A DNA stretch of 64,000 nucleotides from Chryseobacterium sp. G0186 (GTDB lineage: Bacteria; Bacteroidota; Bacteroidia; Flavobacteriales; Weeksellaceae), in contig NZ_CP033918.1 of NCBI RefSeq assembly GCF_003815675.1, forward strand, positions 2,108,001 through 2,172,000, read 5' to 3'. This document shows positions 25,099 through 33,282 of the stretch, one piece after another. The notes under the pieces are model-generated. The model made no database searches, was not told the DNA's origin, and saw only the letters and a list, made by a program, of their open reading frames with translations. The position numbers and the translations under genes are program-made. The number at the start of each line of letters is the position of its first letter. Position 1 is the first letter of the stretch.

Positions 25099-25566
25099 AT
25101 GCTTATTCGAAAAGGAAATAAAGAGGATTTGCCGGAAATACTTATGCTTTTTCAGAATACCATCACTTCAATCTGTAAGGATGACTACAATGATGAACAA
25201 CTGGAAGCATGGAAATCAGGAGCAGATAATAAGGAAAGATGGATGAATGTAATGCAAGATCAGTTTGTTTTGGTAGCAGTTTATGATCATCACATTGTTG
25301 GTTTCTGTACTCTTGACCAAGGAGATTATATAGATTTATTGTTTGTTCACAGAGATTATCAGCATCAGGGAATTGCTTCTCAACTCTACGGTTTCATTGA
25401 AAGAGAAGCCCTACGGCAAAACAAAAAACGGCTAGCCGCAGATGTCAGCAAAACGGCAAAATTATTTTTTGAAAGAGCAGGTTTTCATCTCATCACGGAA
25501 CAGACGGTGAATGTAAAAGGAGTTGATCTTACCAATTATAAAATGGAAAAGAAACTGATTTCATGA
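25099..25566 (+). CDS. GNAT family N-acetyltransferase
   Basis: 155 aa from the ATG at 25099; an earlier ATG at 25069 would overlap tetR by 23 nt and add residues unrelated to the fold. The acetyl-CoA-binding strand and loop are visible as LLFVHRDYQHQGIASQLYGF, the Q/RxxGxG/A signature, followed by KRLAADVSKTAKLFFERAGF. It transfers an acetyl group to an amine or protein N terminus; the substrate is unknown. Operon with tetR. Confidence 0.82.
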   Translation: MLIRKGNKEDLPEILMLFQNTITSICKDDYNDEQLEAWKSGADNKERWMNVMQDQFVLVAVYDHHIVGFCTLDQGDYIDLLFVHRDYQHQGIASQLYGFIEREALRQNKKRLAADVSKTAKLFFERAGFHLITEQTVNVKGVDLTNYKMEKKLIS

Positions 25567-25653
25567 TAAAAAACATATAAGCCTATTCTGATCAATTTAT
25601 GGCACAGAATTAGCTTCAGGAATGACAAGTAAAATTGTTTTGAACCTTTATTT

Positions 25654-25737
25654 TAAACCATTAAGATTGGTAGATGGTTAAGTTTTTTTATAAAAACAGA
25701 TCTTGTTATAACCTATACAGTTCATCTTAATGGTTTA
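25654..25737. repeat. Inverted repeat with nested terminator-like hairpin upstream of the tyrS leader
   Basis: TAAACCATTAAGAT (25654-25667) is repeated as the exact reverse complement at 25724-25737. The left copy also pairs locally: AACCAT (25656-25661) with ATGGTT about 12 nt on, followed by a T-run (25683-25689), which can terminate the tetR-GNAT transcript. The right arm lies directly before the tyrS promoter. Its purpose beyond termination is unclear. Confidence 0.5.
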
Positions 25738-25741
25738 AATA

Positions 25742-25771
25742 TTGGAATTACAGAAAAAACTTTTATATTTA
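25742..25771 (+). promoter_or_regulatory. Promoter of the tyrS leader transcript
   Basis: TTG (25742-25744), a 19-nt spacer and TATATTTA (25764-25771) match the two-part Bacteroidota promoter except for the last base. The start point would fall just before the leader ATG at 25779. Confidence 0.6.
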
Positions 25772-25778
25772 CTTATTC

Positions 25779-25877
25779 ATGAAACACTTAAACAGCATAT
25801 TGCGTCTTCCATTCTTCAGTGAATATTACACTCCGGGCTATCGTTCGGGAAGACTTTCTATATCTGTGATCCAATAA
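25779..25877 (+). CDS. Putative tyrS leader peptide, 32 aa
   Basis: A near-leaderless ORF between a promoter and a strong terminator, followed 20 nt after the terminator T-run by tyrS. It begins MKHLNSILRLPFFSEYYTPG and has three Tyr codons within six positions (codons 16, 17, 21) directly before and inside the segment able to disrupt the terminator. Clustered codons of the cognate amino acid in a short ORF ahead of an aminoacyl-tRNA synthetase are the hallmark of ribosome-mediated attenuation, as in pheST. No other function is evident. Confidence 0.65.
   Translation: MKHLNSILRLPFFSEYYTPGYRSGRLSISVIQ
25832..25839 (+). promoter_or_regulatory. Antiterminator strand within the leader ORF
   Basis: TCCGGGCT is exactly complementary to the first eight bases of the terminator stem (AGCCCGGA, 25901-25908), so the two structures are mutually exclusive. 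Confidence 0.6.
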
Positions 25878-25900
25878 AATAACAATCTCAATCTATATAG

Positions 25901-25929
25901 AGCCCGGACAGTACCTGTCCGGGCTTTTT
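25901..25929 (+). terminator. Attenuator terminator ahead of tyrS
   Basis: AGCCCGGACAG and CTGTCCGGGCT pair over 11 bp around the loop TAC and are followed by T5. It lies upstream of tyrS in a region with no complete upstream gene other than the leader ORF, so it regulates tyrS rather than ending another operon. Confidence 0.85.
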
Positions 25930-25948
25930 CATTTAAAAAAATTCAAAA

Positions 25949-27148
25949 ATGATCCATACATTACAAAACAATGTTGCCATTATCCTCCCTGAAAACGGGC
26001 TGGAAGAAAAACTTAATCAGGCACAAAAAGAAAACAGAAAATTATTCATTAAACTGGGTTTTGACCCTACCGCTCCTGATCTTCATCTGGGACATGCTGT
26101 TGTGCTCAAAAAATTAAAGGAGTTTCAGGATCTGGGACATCAGATTATTATTGTGGTGGGAAGTTTTACCGCAAGAATTGGTGATCCCACAGGAAAAAAC
26201 AAGGCAAGAAAACCTTTAAGCACTGAAGAGGTTCAGCATAATGCACAGACCTATATCAGCCAGCTGTCCAAGGTTATTGATGTTGAAAAAACAAAGATTG
26301 TTTTTAATTCTGACTGGCTGGATACACTTCCTTTTTCGGAGGTAATTCAATTGATGTCTAAGGTTACAGTAGCTCAGTTGATGCACAGGAATGATTTTAA
26401 CAAAAGGTTTACAGAGAATACTCCTATTGCCATGCACGAACTGGTATACCCTATTCTCCAGGGCTTTGATTCTGTAAAAATTGGATGTGACATTGAAATG
26501 GGTGGGACCGATCAGCTTTTCAACTGTACGATGGGAAGACAGTTGCAGGAAGTTCATCAGATGCCTGCTCAGATCGTAATGTGCATGCCTCTGTTGAAAG
26601 GTCTGGACGGCAAGGAAAAAATGAGCAAGTCTCTGAACAATATTATCGGACTGACTGACGAGCCCAATGAAATGTTTGGAAAAACCATGTCTATCCCGGA
26701 TTCTTTGATCGAAGAATTTATTGATCTGGCAACTGACTTCTCAATGGAAGAAAAACTAGATTTAAAATCTAGAATGATGAATGGTGAAAATCCTATGAAC
26801 ATCAAAAAACTGATCGCGAAAAACATTATCTGTCAATACCATGATCATACTTCTGCCGAGGATGCGGAATTGTTCTTTAATAATCAGTTTCAGAATAAAA
26901 ATTTTGAGGAGAAAATTTTTGAACCTATTTCGATAGTCACGCTGAACTCTATCCAAAATAAAACAACAATCGTTGAACTCTGTCACCAACTGAAAAATGA
27001 CCTCAGCAAATCCGCTGTACGCAGGCTTATTCAAAGTGGTGGAGTTCAGATTAACAGTGTAAAAGTAACTGATCCTGATCAGGAAATTGAACTTCTAAAG
27101 GAGACTAAAATAAAAATAGGAAAAAGAATCTTTTTTGAACTGATGTAA
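25949..27148 (+). CDS. tyrS: Tyrosine--tRNA ligase
   Basis: Charges tRNA-Tyr with tyrosine in the cytoplasm. 399 aa, of the TyrRZ-like subgroup. The class I HIGH motif is L45-H-L-G-H49 and the KMSKS loop is K224-M-S-K-S228, both intact. The tyrosine pocket is seen in MGGTDQLFNCTMGRQLQ. The C terminus is an S4-like RNA-binding domain (LSKSAVRRLIQSGGVQINSVKVTDP). Expression is probably set by the leader-peptide attenuator directly upstream. Single gene. Confidence 0.95.
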   Translation: MIHTLQNNVAIILPENGLEEKLNQAQKENRKLFIKLGFDPTAPDLHLGHAVVLKKLKEFQDLGHQIIIVVGSFTARIGDPTGKNKARKPLSTEEVQHNAQTYISQLSKVIDVEKTKIVFNSDWLDTLPFSEVIQLMSKVTVAQLMHRNDFNKRFTENTPIAMHELVYPILQGFDSVKIGCDIEMGGTDQLFNCTMGRQLQEVHQMPAQIVMCMPLLKGLDGKEKMSKSLNNIIGLTDEPNEMFGKTMSIPDSLIEEFIDLATDFSMEEKLDLKSRMMNGENPMNIKKLIAKNIICQYHDHTSAEDAELFFNNQFQNKNFEEKIFEPISIVTLNSIQNKTTIVELCHQLKNDLSKSAVRRLIQSGGVQINSVKVTDPDQEIELLKETKIKIGKRIFFELM

Positions 27149-27162
27149 ATTAAAAACAGGAT

Positions 27163-27229
27163 GCCGGAGGTCCCCGATGATGTCTATTTTAATATAAGAA
27201 TCATCAATTTAATAGCAACTTCCGGCTTT
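27163..27229 (+). terminator. Branched hairpin, possible tyrS terminator
   Basis: GCCGGAGGT (27163-27171) pairs with ACTTCCGGC (27218-27226) with one G-U, and GATGAT pairs with ATCATC inside it. The structure is followed by TTTC only, so it is a weaker terminator or an RNA-stabilising 3' end. Confidence 0.45.
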
Positions 27230-27295
27230 CTAAGTAACCTTTCTATTCTCCAACTCGGGTTAAATCAATATCTTCGTTAGATCAAATAAAAGATA

Positions 27296-27844
27296 ATGAC
27301 TCAAGCTGAGATTCTGAATATGATTGATGATGAACTGTTGATGGAAGACATTACAACAGAACTTAATGAGCAAAAAATTATCTGGAGAGATCATTTGGGT
27401 ATAGAAAACTCAATCAATATTCATCAGACAGCCGTTAATAATGATGGAACGATTGCGTGGTGGCAGTACAATGAATTGGGAAAAGAGCAGGTTCGTATCA
27501 AATTAAAAGAAAAGACTGTTATTACCTGGAAACCTCCTATTACCAGCCTTGAACAGACCTTGTTTCGGGATGGACTTTTATATTTTTATGAAAACTATCT
27601 GATCATTAAGTATAAGGATAAGCATTATCAGAGGCTATTTATTTTTAATATCAAAACTTTTGAGACTGAAGAAATTATCATCAATGCACTTACTATTCAG
27701 GTAAAAATAGCAGGCAATGAACTGTTTGTAGCAGGTCTTTACAGTGACGAGGAATTTATAAAAATCACAATGCATCCGAACCGTCTGGAAAGGGAAAACA
27801 TTGATGAGGAGTATCTGAACAAAAGAAATATTAAATTCGATTAA
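27296..27844 (+). CDS. Hypothetical protein, 182 aa
   Basis: I do not recognise it. Predicted mixed beta-rich protein without signal peptide. Strand-like repeats such as TIAWWQYNELGKEQVRIKL, LLYFYENYLIIKYKDKHYQRL and LFIFNIKTFETEEIIIN suggest a small propeller-like or sandwich fold. The next gene starts 5 nt after the stop, so the two are an operon. Confidence 0.6.
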   Translation: MTQAEILNMIDDELLMEDITTELNEQKIIWRDHLGIENSINIHQTAVNNDGTIAWWQYNELGKEQVRIKLKEKTVITWKPPITSLEQTLFRDGLLYFYENYLIIKYKDKHYQRLFIFNIKTFETEEIIINALTIQVKIAGNELFVAGLYSDEEFIKITMHPNRLERENIDEEYLNKRNIKFD

Positions 27845-27849
27845 GCTCT

Positions 27850-28620
27850 ATGGAAAGAAATATTGCAATTTATATGTTTGACAGGGAAAAAGCAGCAAAG
27901 AATCTTTACAGGGATCTACAGCATAGAATGTATCATACCCAAACCTTTAAAGGCCATATGGCAGAAAGAGTTAGTCACACTCAAAATGACACTATCAGTA
28001 TCGACAGGATTCTGGAGAGCATCCAAAATGATGTGAATATGATGAGCCCTGATGATCTGTATGAAATTACTCATTTCTTTAGCAGCCAAATACATCCGTT
28101 GTTTGCCCACGATACTTTGGAATCAAGAGAGGAGTACATTAAAACCTTATATGATTATTTAGGGATTACCCGACTTTACGAACTCAACACAACAAAGGCA
28201 GGCAAAGCTTATGCTTATTTATATGAAATCTATACTGATTCTTTTCCTATTGAAGGAATAAGAGGGAAACATTTCAGTGCTAACATTCGGTCTGAAGATT
28301 TTTTACGTTTCAATGATTTTGTAATTCTGCTGACAAAAAGGATTATTGAAAGTGCATTATATGAGTATCATGATGAATTATCTGAGCAGGAAGAAATCAT
28401 CATTGAAGCTATCAGATCTGAAAACCTGCACAATGAGCTTCTATCTGAGGCTATTGAAGATCAGATGAAATTTCTTATCAATGTATTTTTCCCTGATGAC
28501 AGACAGGATTTTATTCAGGCTGTTTATCATGCCCTTACTTTCTTGCAACACGCCATCAGAATGAGGTCAGAGATTGATGTACAAAAAAATCCAAGGATTA
28601 TTCTTGTAGATATTTATTAA
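27850..28620 (+). CDS. Hypothetical protein, 256 aa
   Basis: Unrecognised, predicted all-helical, acidic, cytoplasmic. The start reads ERNIAIYMFDREKAAKNLYR; the C terminus, LTFLQHAIRMRSEIDVQKNP, is helical. No nuclease or binding motif is seen. Coupled to the 182-aa gene with a 5-nt gap. The pairing suggests a two-protein complex, which is inference. Confidence 0.6.
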   Translation: MERNIAIYMFDREKAAKNLYRDLQHRMYHTQTFKGHMAERVSHTQNDTISIDRILESIQNDVNMMSPDDLYEITHFFSSQIHPLFAHDTLESREEYIKTLYDYLGITRLYELNTTKAGKAYAYLYEIYTDSFPIEGIRGKHFSANIRSEDFLRFNDFVILLTKRIIESALYEYHDELSEQEEIIIEAIRSENLHNELLSEAIEDQMKFLINVFFPDDRQDFIQAVYHALTFLQHAIRMRSEIDVQKNPRIILVDIY

Positions 28621-28676
28621 CCCATTGATCAACAGAATTGTTAAAATATGGCCTAATATTGGAATTAAAAAAAACT

Positions 28677-29117
28677 ATGAACACCCATCTTACTTATCGA
28701 AAAGCCACAGAAAATGATCTTGATTATCTTCTTGATCTGAGAACGAAAACCATGGTTCCGCATTATGCTGAGTCTAATCTTCCTACAGATCATGAAGCCA
28801 CTCTGAAAAGGGTTCTCTATGCATTTGAAAAAGCACATATTATTCTGCTGGATAATCAGCCTGTCGGACTATTAAAAATAAGTACAGCAGACCATAAAAC
28901 GGATGTTTTACAGCTTCAGATTGATCCCGCCCAACAAGGAAAAGGATTAGGAAAAAAGATTCTGACAGATATTTTAAATGAAGCTTTATTAGCAGGAAAT
29001 ACCGTTTTGTTAAGTGTTTTAAAAACGAATAAGGCACAGTATCTCTATACCAGTCTTGGGTTTAAAACCATAAGTGAAGATGAGCATTCTTACTTCATGG
29101 AATTCTCACCTCTTTAA
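28677..29117 (+). CDS. GNAT family N-acetyltransferase
   Basis: 146 aa from the ATG at 28677; the upstream TTG-started extension is not needed. The acetyl-CoA loop reads LQIDPAQQGKGLGKKILTDIL (Q-x-x-G-x-G), followed by LLSVLKTNKAQYLYTSLGF. Substrate unknown. Single gene after the unknown pair. Confidence 0.82.
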   Translation: MNTHLTYRKATENDLDYLLDLRTKTMVPHYAESNLPTDHEATLKRVLYAFEKAHIILLDNQPVGLLKISTADHKTDVLQLQIDPAQQGKGLGKKILTDILNEALLAGNTVLLSVLKTNKAQYLYTSLGFKTISEDEHSYFMEFSPL

Positions 29118-29199
29118 CGTATAAATAATCTACTGAAAACAAAACTTCCCGCTTTATTGGCAGATAAAACAGATTTTTTTAATACAAATAACCACCAGG

Positions 29200-29360
29200 C
29201 ATCTGCGAAATCTGGAAAATCTGCGAGAGTTTTTATTGAGATAAGATTAACTTGTTTTTAGGATAGCTATTGAATGTACATATTGGAAACGCAAAGGCGC
29301 AAAGATTTTAAATAATATATTCTTTTAAAGCGCAAGAAAATCAAAGATTTTCAGCAAGGA
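29200..29360. repeat. Intergenic low-complexity repeats, otherwise empty 309-nt gap
   Basis: The gap 29118-29425 holds no gene. At 29200-29229 three imperfect units, ATCTGCGAA, ATCTGGAAA and ATCTGCGAG, sit in tandem. At 29285-29360 an AACGCAAAGGCGCAAAGATT-like element is followed by a second CAAAGATTTTCAGCAAGG segment. These resemble short dispersed intergenic repeats seen in Chryseobacterium genomes; dispersal cannot be tested here. Confidence 0.45.
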
Positions 29361-29425
29361 TCAAATAAATAACTATTATACTTTTATTTCGCGCAACTTC
29401 TAACTTTTAACTTCTAACAACAAAG

Positions 29426-30937
29426 TTATTGATTAGCCATCGTCACATAAATCAGCCTGCCACCCTCTTCCGGAGATAGCAATATTTTTTTTCCATCAGT
29501 CAGTTCCACCATTGAACCTGTGGGAATTTCTTTTTGTTCTGTAATATCTTTCATGCCGGACAAACTCTGATTTACCAGCACCCATTTTCCCTGATGGAAT
29601 GTAAAGTACCCTACCGGCATTTTATCCTGCATAGTCAGGTTTTCATTACGGATCACCTTTCTGGAAACATGCCATTTGAATAGGTACTGATTATGATATA
29701 CCATCAGCCTGTGGTTCTCCGGCTTCCATACCTCATCATCAAATTTAAAATACAGGTCTAAAATTGGTAATGTTCCCTGATGTGGTGTTCCGCAGAACGG
29801 GCATTTTGGATTACTGGTATTATCAAAAACATACCATTTTTCGGTACACGCAGAATTACGGCAAGGCTGGATCAGATCTACAGTTTTCAGCAAAGCGGTT
29901 TCCCACTCGTTGGCAGTAGGCCGTCTGATTGGATCATGCAATCCATCCATAAATGTTTTTCTGAACAAGTCGGCAATATAAGGACCAGTAATGGTATAAG
30001 GAATCTTTTGAGGATCCCCCCAAAATGCATCCCATTTTCTAAGATGATCGGCTCTTACCTGATTGGAAGGATCATTAGGGTGTTCCACAAACAGAGCTTT
30101 TTCACCCATGGATATTATTTCGTCTTTTTCAGAATCCAGATCCCAAATTTTTCCACCGCGAAGAGGATGTCTTCGGAGCAGATACATGTAGATCAGTACT
30201 GCAAGAGCATGTAAATCTGTCTTTTGATTAGGCAAATGTCTTCCCGGATCCTGAAGTCCCAAATGCTTTGTTTTTAATACTTCGGGAGCTATAAAGTCGG
30301 CTGTACCAATGACTTCGGGAGGGAATAATTTAGGAACAACAAGTCCGTCTATATCTATAATACAGGCAGATTTTGTCACCGGATCCACCAAAATATTATT
30401 ATAGGACAGATCAGAATGTGCCAGCCCCATTTGATGTAATTTTTTAACTCCTCTGCTGATATTGATTGCAATCTGAAAATAACTCAGCCAGTCTCCAAGT
30501 TCCGACTGATCTAATCTTAACGGATATTGCTGATTACGAAACATGGGTGCTGTAAACCACTTTCCTACTTTATCTTCTCCCTGGATGTTATCTGAACCTA
30601 TGTATCCTTTAGCAAAGAAAAACTTCTGGTTATAGATAGGCACTACAATTCCGGTCAGTTTATTTTTTTCCACAATATCACATGGCCATCTGAATATCTC
30701 ATTCAGAAAATATTCTGAGGCGTTTCCGTTTTGGATGCTTTGGAGATAAGTGGAAACGATTCTCATAATCCTTTCTTTCTGGCCCTCATCCAATGGACTT
30801 CTGTAAAAAGCCACCACATACTCTCTGTCAGGAGAAAAGTAAACGTCCTTTACTCCGCCCTGGATTGGTTTTTCATCAACGTATTCATAGGATTTGGCTG
30901 CATCGAGAACAGAGGCAACCCTGATCGTATTTTTCAT
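29426..30937 (-). CDS. Ter-cassette Ser/Thr protein kinase with zinc ribbon
   Basis: 503 aa, cytoplasmic. The kinase domain (about residues 20-345) has the catalytic HSDLSYNNIL loop with His174 and Asp176, and an IDIDGL in place of the usual DFG. A GTADFIAPEV activation-segment end follows. Residues about 365-395 form a zinc ribbon (CRNSAC... CPFCG). The last 100 residues are beta-rich and could be a degenerate FHA-like domain. It follows the PP2C gene by 5 nt. Together with vWA and PP2C genes it forms the TerY-phosphorylation triad described for Ter-dependent stress systems by Aravind and colleagues. Substrates are probably the vWA or TerD proteins, by inference. Confidence 0.82.
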   Translation of the reverse strand: MKNTIRVASVLDAAKSYEYVDEKPIQGGVKDVYFSPDREYVVAFYRSPLDEGQKERIMRIVSTYLQSIQNGNASEYFLNEIFRWPCDIVEKNKLTGIVVPIYNQKFFFAKGYIGSDNIQGEDKVGKWFTAPMFRNQQYPLRLDQSELGDWLSYFQIAINISRGVKKLHQMGLAHSDLSYNNILVDPVTKSACIIDIDGLVVPKLFPPEVIGTADFIAPEVLKTKHLGLQDPGRHLPNQKTDLHALAVLIYMYLLRRHPLRGGKIWDLDSEKDEIISMGEKALFVEHPNDPSNQVRADHLRKWDAFWGDPQKIPYTITGPYIADLFRKTFMDGLHDPIRRPTANEWETALLKTVDLIQPCRNSACTEKWYVFDNTSNPKCPFCGTPHQGTLPILDLYFKFDDEVWKPENHRLMVYHNQYLFKWHVSRKVIRNENLTMQDKMPVGYFTFHQGKWVLVNQSLSGMKDITEQKEIPTGSMVELTDGKKILLSPEEGGRLIYVTMANQ

Positions 30938-30942
30938 GTTTA

Positions 30943-32211
30943 CTAATAGATTATTGCTAGTGTGCGGTCATCATGGTTTCCTCTGCTCCAGAAATCGGTC
31001 CAATGCAAAAGTTGCTGATCAATTTCTGAGTCGTTGACAAAATCAACTTTGGTACAGTCATCATTATTCCCATTCAGATCGTTAAAAAATATTTTCCAGC
31101 TTTCAGGATCTTCTAATTTGTTTTCGGTAAGAAATTTAGGATCGTAAATACCGTCTGTCATAAGAACAAGATGTGAAAAATCATTCACACAGGTAATTCC
31201 GAACCGTGAAACAATATGATCGTTGAAAATTTCTTTCATGGTAATAAAACGGGTACCACCACTAAATTCTCCTACATCCATTGGATTCAGCAGCTTTACT
31301 TGGGAAAAGTCATTCCTGATAAGATTTATCGGACAATCTCCTACTCCAAAAGTAAGGATTACGTACCCGAAGCTGAACTTTTTAACCAATGCAAAAATAA
31401 GTGTAGCATGCAGATCATTGATAGAAAAGGCATTTTCCACCGCTGTATTGTCTAAGGTAGTATGAACCTGTACAACTCCTTCATACAAAAGTCTTATTAC
31501 ATTTTGATAGGCCTCGTTCTGTTCTTTTTCTGAATATTCAGAGGAATACATGATCGTGATATTCTTTTCAATCTTATCCAGGACTTCCGGGGAATTAAAA
31601 AATTGATTGATGGAAGTCGTTGCAACCCTTGCACCTTCTCTTGCTGCCAGAGCAGAACCTGCCCCATCTGAAACAGAGACAATATTCCATTCTGCAGGAA
31701 GTTCATTGACTGCAAAATCATCTTCCCTGAATTTCCCTTCATGAGCATGAGAACGGCCTCTTTTGGATGCAACAACAATTTTTTTATCTGAAAATTTTCC
31801 TTTCAATGAAACCTCATCTTCTTTATAAAAATCAGCAGTTTTATCGCTGGGAATATTCTTCCATAGATCTTTGGGATCAACATTGACAAGGAGTTGCACT
31901 CTTTTAATCTCAGTATTATCTTTATCTTCTGTGTGAAAAAATTCAATATCAAGATGGTATAGATTATGAGCTTCCGGAATTCCTGAAATTTTATTATTTT
32001 CAAATATAAGTCCGGTTTCGTTGAGGTTTCTGATCTCTTTAATTTTTATATTCGGAAAGCTTTCCATCTGAAAACTGAACTCATAAGCCTTTCCTGCATT
32101 GGCATTCTTCAATATCCAATGGGCGTCTTTAAATTCTTCTTTTTCTTTATAGATATTGGCTTTTTCCATAACCTTTTTCCGGGTTCCAAAATAAAATGAG
32201 GGTATTTTCAT
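30943..32211 (-). CDS. PP2C-family protein phosphatase of the Ter cassette
   Basis: 422 aa. Residues about 20-135 form an uncharacterised beta-rich N-terminal domain. The PP2C metal-binding core follows: GRSHAHEGKFREDDFAV, VSVSDGAGSALAAREGARVA, LVLMTDGIYDPKF, and the closing NHDDRTLAIIY, giving the expected metal aspartates. It reverses kinase action in the triad. The start at 32211 gives 422 aa; a second ATG at 32169 has better purine-rich sequence before it (GGAAAAAGG) and would remove 14 residues. Gaps to the neighbours are 11 and 5 nt, so it is inside one operon. Confidence 0.82.
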   Translation of the reverse strand: MKIPSFYFGTRKKVMEKANIYKEKEEFKDAHWILKNANAGKAYEFSFQMESFPNIKIKEIRNLNETGLIFENNKISGIPEAHNLYHLDIEFFHTEDKDNTEIKRVQLLVNVDPKDLWKNIPSDKTADFYKEDEVSLKGKFSDKKIVVASKRGRSHAHEGKFREDDFAVNELPAEWNIVSVSDGAGSALAAREGARVATTSINQFFNSPEVLDKIEKNITIMYSSEYSEKEQNEAYQNVIRLLYEGVVQVHTTLDNTAVENAFSINDLHATLIFALVKKFSFGYVILTFGVGDCPINLIRNDFSQVKLLNPMDVGEFSGGTRFITMKEIFNDHIVSRFGITCVNDFSHLVLMTDGIYDPKFLTENKLEDPESWKIFFNDLNGNNDDCTKVDFVNDSEIDQQLLHWTDFWSRGNHDDRTLAIIY

Positions 32212-32222
32212 TATCGGTATGA

Positions 32223-33266
32223 TTATCCCAGTGTTCTATTGATGTCAAATCCTCCTCCAGAGTACCCATAATGATCGGAAGTTCCACACCAAGGGCATTT
32301 ATTGTACCCTTCGCCCTGCAGACAGTGGATACCACCACAAGAGCAGGTCGCCAGTGCAATAGGATTGGCACAATGAGGGCAAGAAGTCCCTCCCTGAAGT
32401 TCTTCTATTGAAATCTTCAGATTAGTTCGTTGGTTGGAGGAAAGTCTGTAATAGGCTTTTTCATCAATCTTATAGGCCCCATCCAGTCTGTAATATCTGG
32501 TAGACATTCCCGGAATACTGGATTCTGCGAATGTTTTTTTGAACTTCATCAGATAGAGCTTTTCAGTTTCCGAACATTTACCATTCAAAACAACAAAATT
32601 GTTATCGGGAAAACGCTGTTCCATCTGTGGATCTACTTTTTCAAGAATATCAGAATCAATCTTGGAAAGATTAATTCCCTCTTTCTTGGCTTCAGTTACA
32701 CTCTGACTTGTTGTTTTAATGGAATCCGTTACCCATTTAAAGAATTCTTTATATGAATTTTCATCTGTATTGTTGAACAGTAAAACATGATCGGCCAATG
32801 AGCCCAAAAGCTTATAATTTGTATTTTCTCCTATAGATACAGCAATGGTATTGGCTTTTCCGTTATACTTGTTATTCCATCGTTCGATGGCCTTTGTAGC
32901 ATCATCAGTGGGAACACCGTCAGTAAAAAGGAAAACAATAGGTTTCCAGTCGCCCTTTCTGTCATAGGTAGTTTTTATGACATCCCTATCTATGCAGTCC
33001 ATTATTTTAATTAGCCCTTGGGACAGGGATGTACCGCTTCCAATCGGAATTTTCGGTGGATAAAAACTGATAATATCCTGAAGTGGGGTAATCACTTCGG
33101 CCTCTCCGGCAAAACCTACCACAGAAATATAGACTGTTTCTAATGAATAAGGATCTTTTTTCAAGTCCCTGACGATATTGGAAATACCCTCCTGTACCTG
33201 TTCAATAGGATCTCCTACCATAGATTCGGAGACATCGATTAAGAAATAAATGGGAAGTCTTCTCAT
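32223..33266 (-). CDS. vWA-domain TerY-type protein with C-terminal zinc ribbon
   Basis: 347 aa. The vWA domain covers about residues 5-195 with an intact MIDAS: DVSES in YFLIDVSESMVG, the threonine in GSGTSLSQG, and the aspartate in LFTDGVPTDD. The C terminus has a treble-clef-like zinc ribbon (CPHCANPIALATCSCGG... CPWCG). TerY-like proteins are thought to bring metal-linked scaffolding to TerD complexes. The gene starts 16 nt after the first vWA gene. Confidence 0.82.
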   Translation of the reverse strand: MRRLPIYFLIDVSESMVGDPIEQVQEGISNIVRDLKKDPYSLETVYISVVGFAGEAEVITPLQDIISFYPPKIPIGSGTSLSQGLIKIMDCIDRDVIKTTYDRKGDWKPIVFLFTDGVPTDDATKAIERWNNKYNGKANTIAVSIGENTNYKLLGSLADHVLLFNNTDENSYKEFFKWVTDSIKTTSQSVTEAKKEGINLSKIDSDILEKVDPQMEQRFPDNNFVVLNGKCSETEKLYLMKFKKTFAESSIPGMSTRYYRLDGAYKIDEKAYYRLSSNQRTNLKISIEELQGGTSCPHCANPIALATCSCGGIHCLQGEGYNKCPWCGTSDHYGYSGGGFDINRTLG

Positions 33267-33282
33267 AGGTGTAAAGACAATT

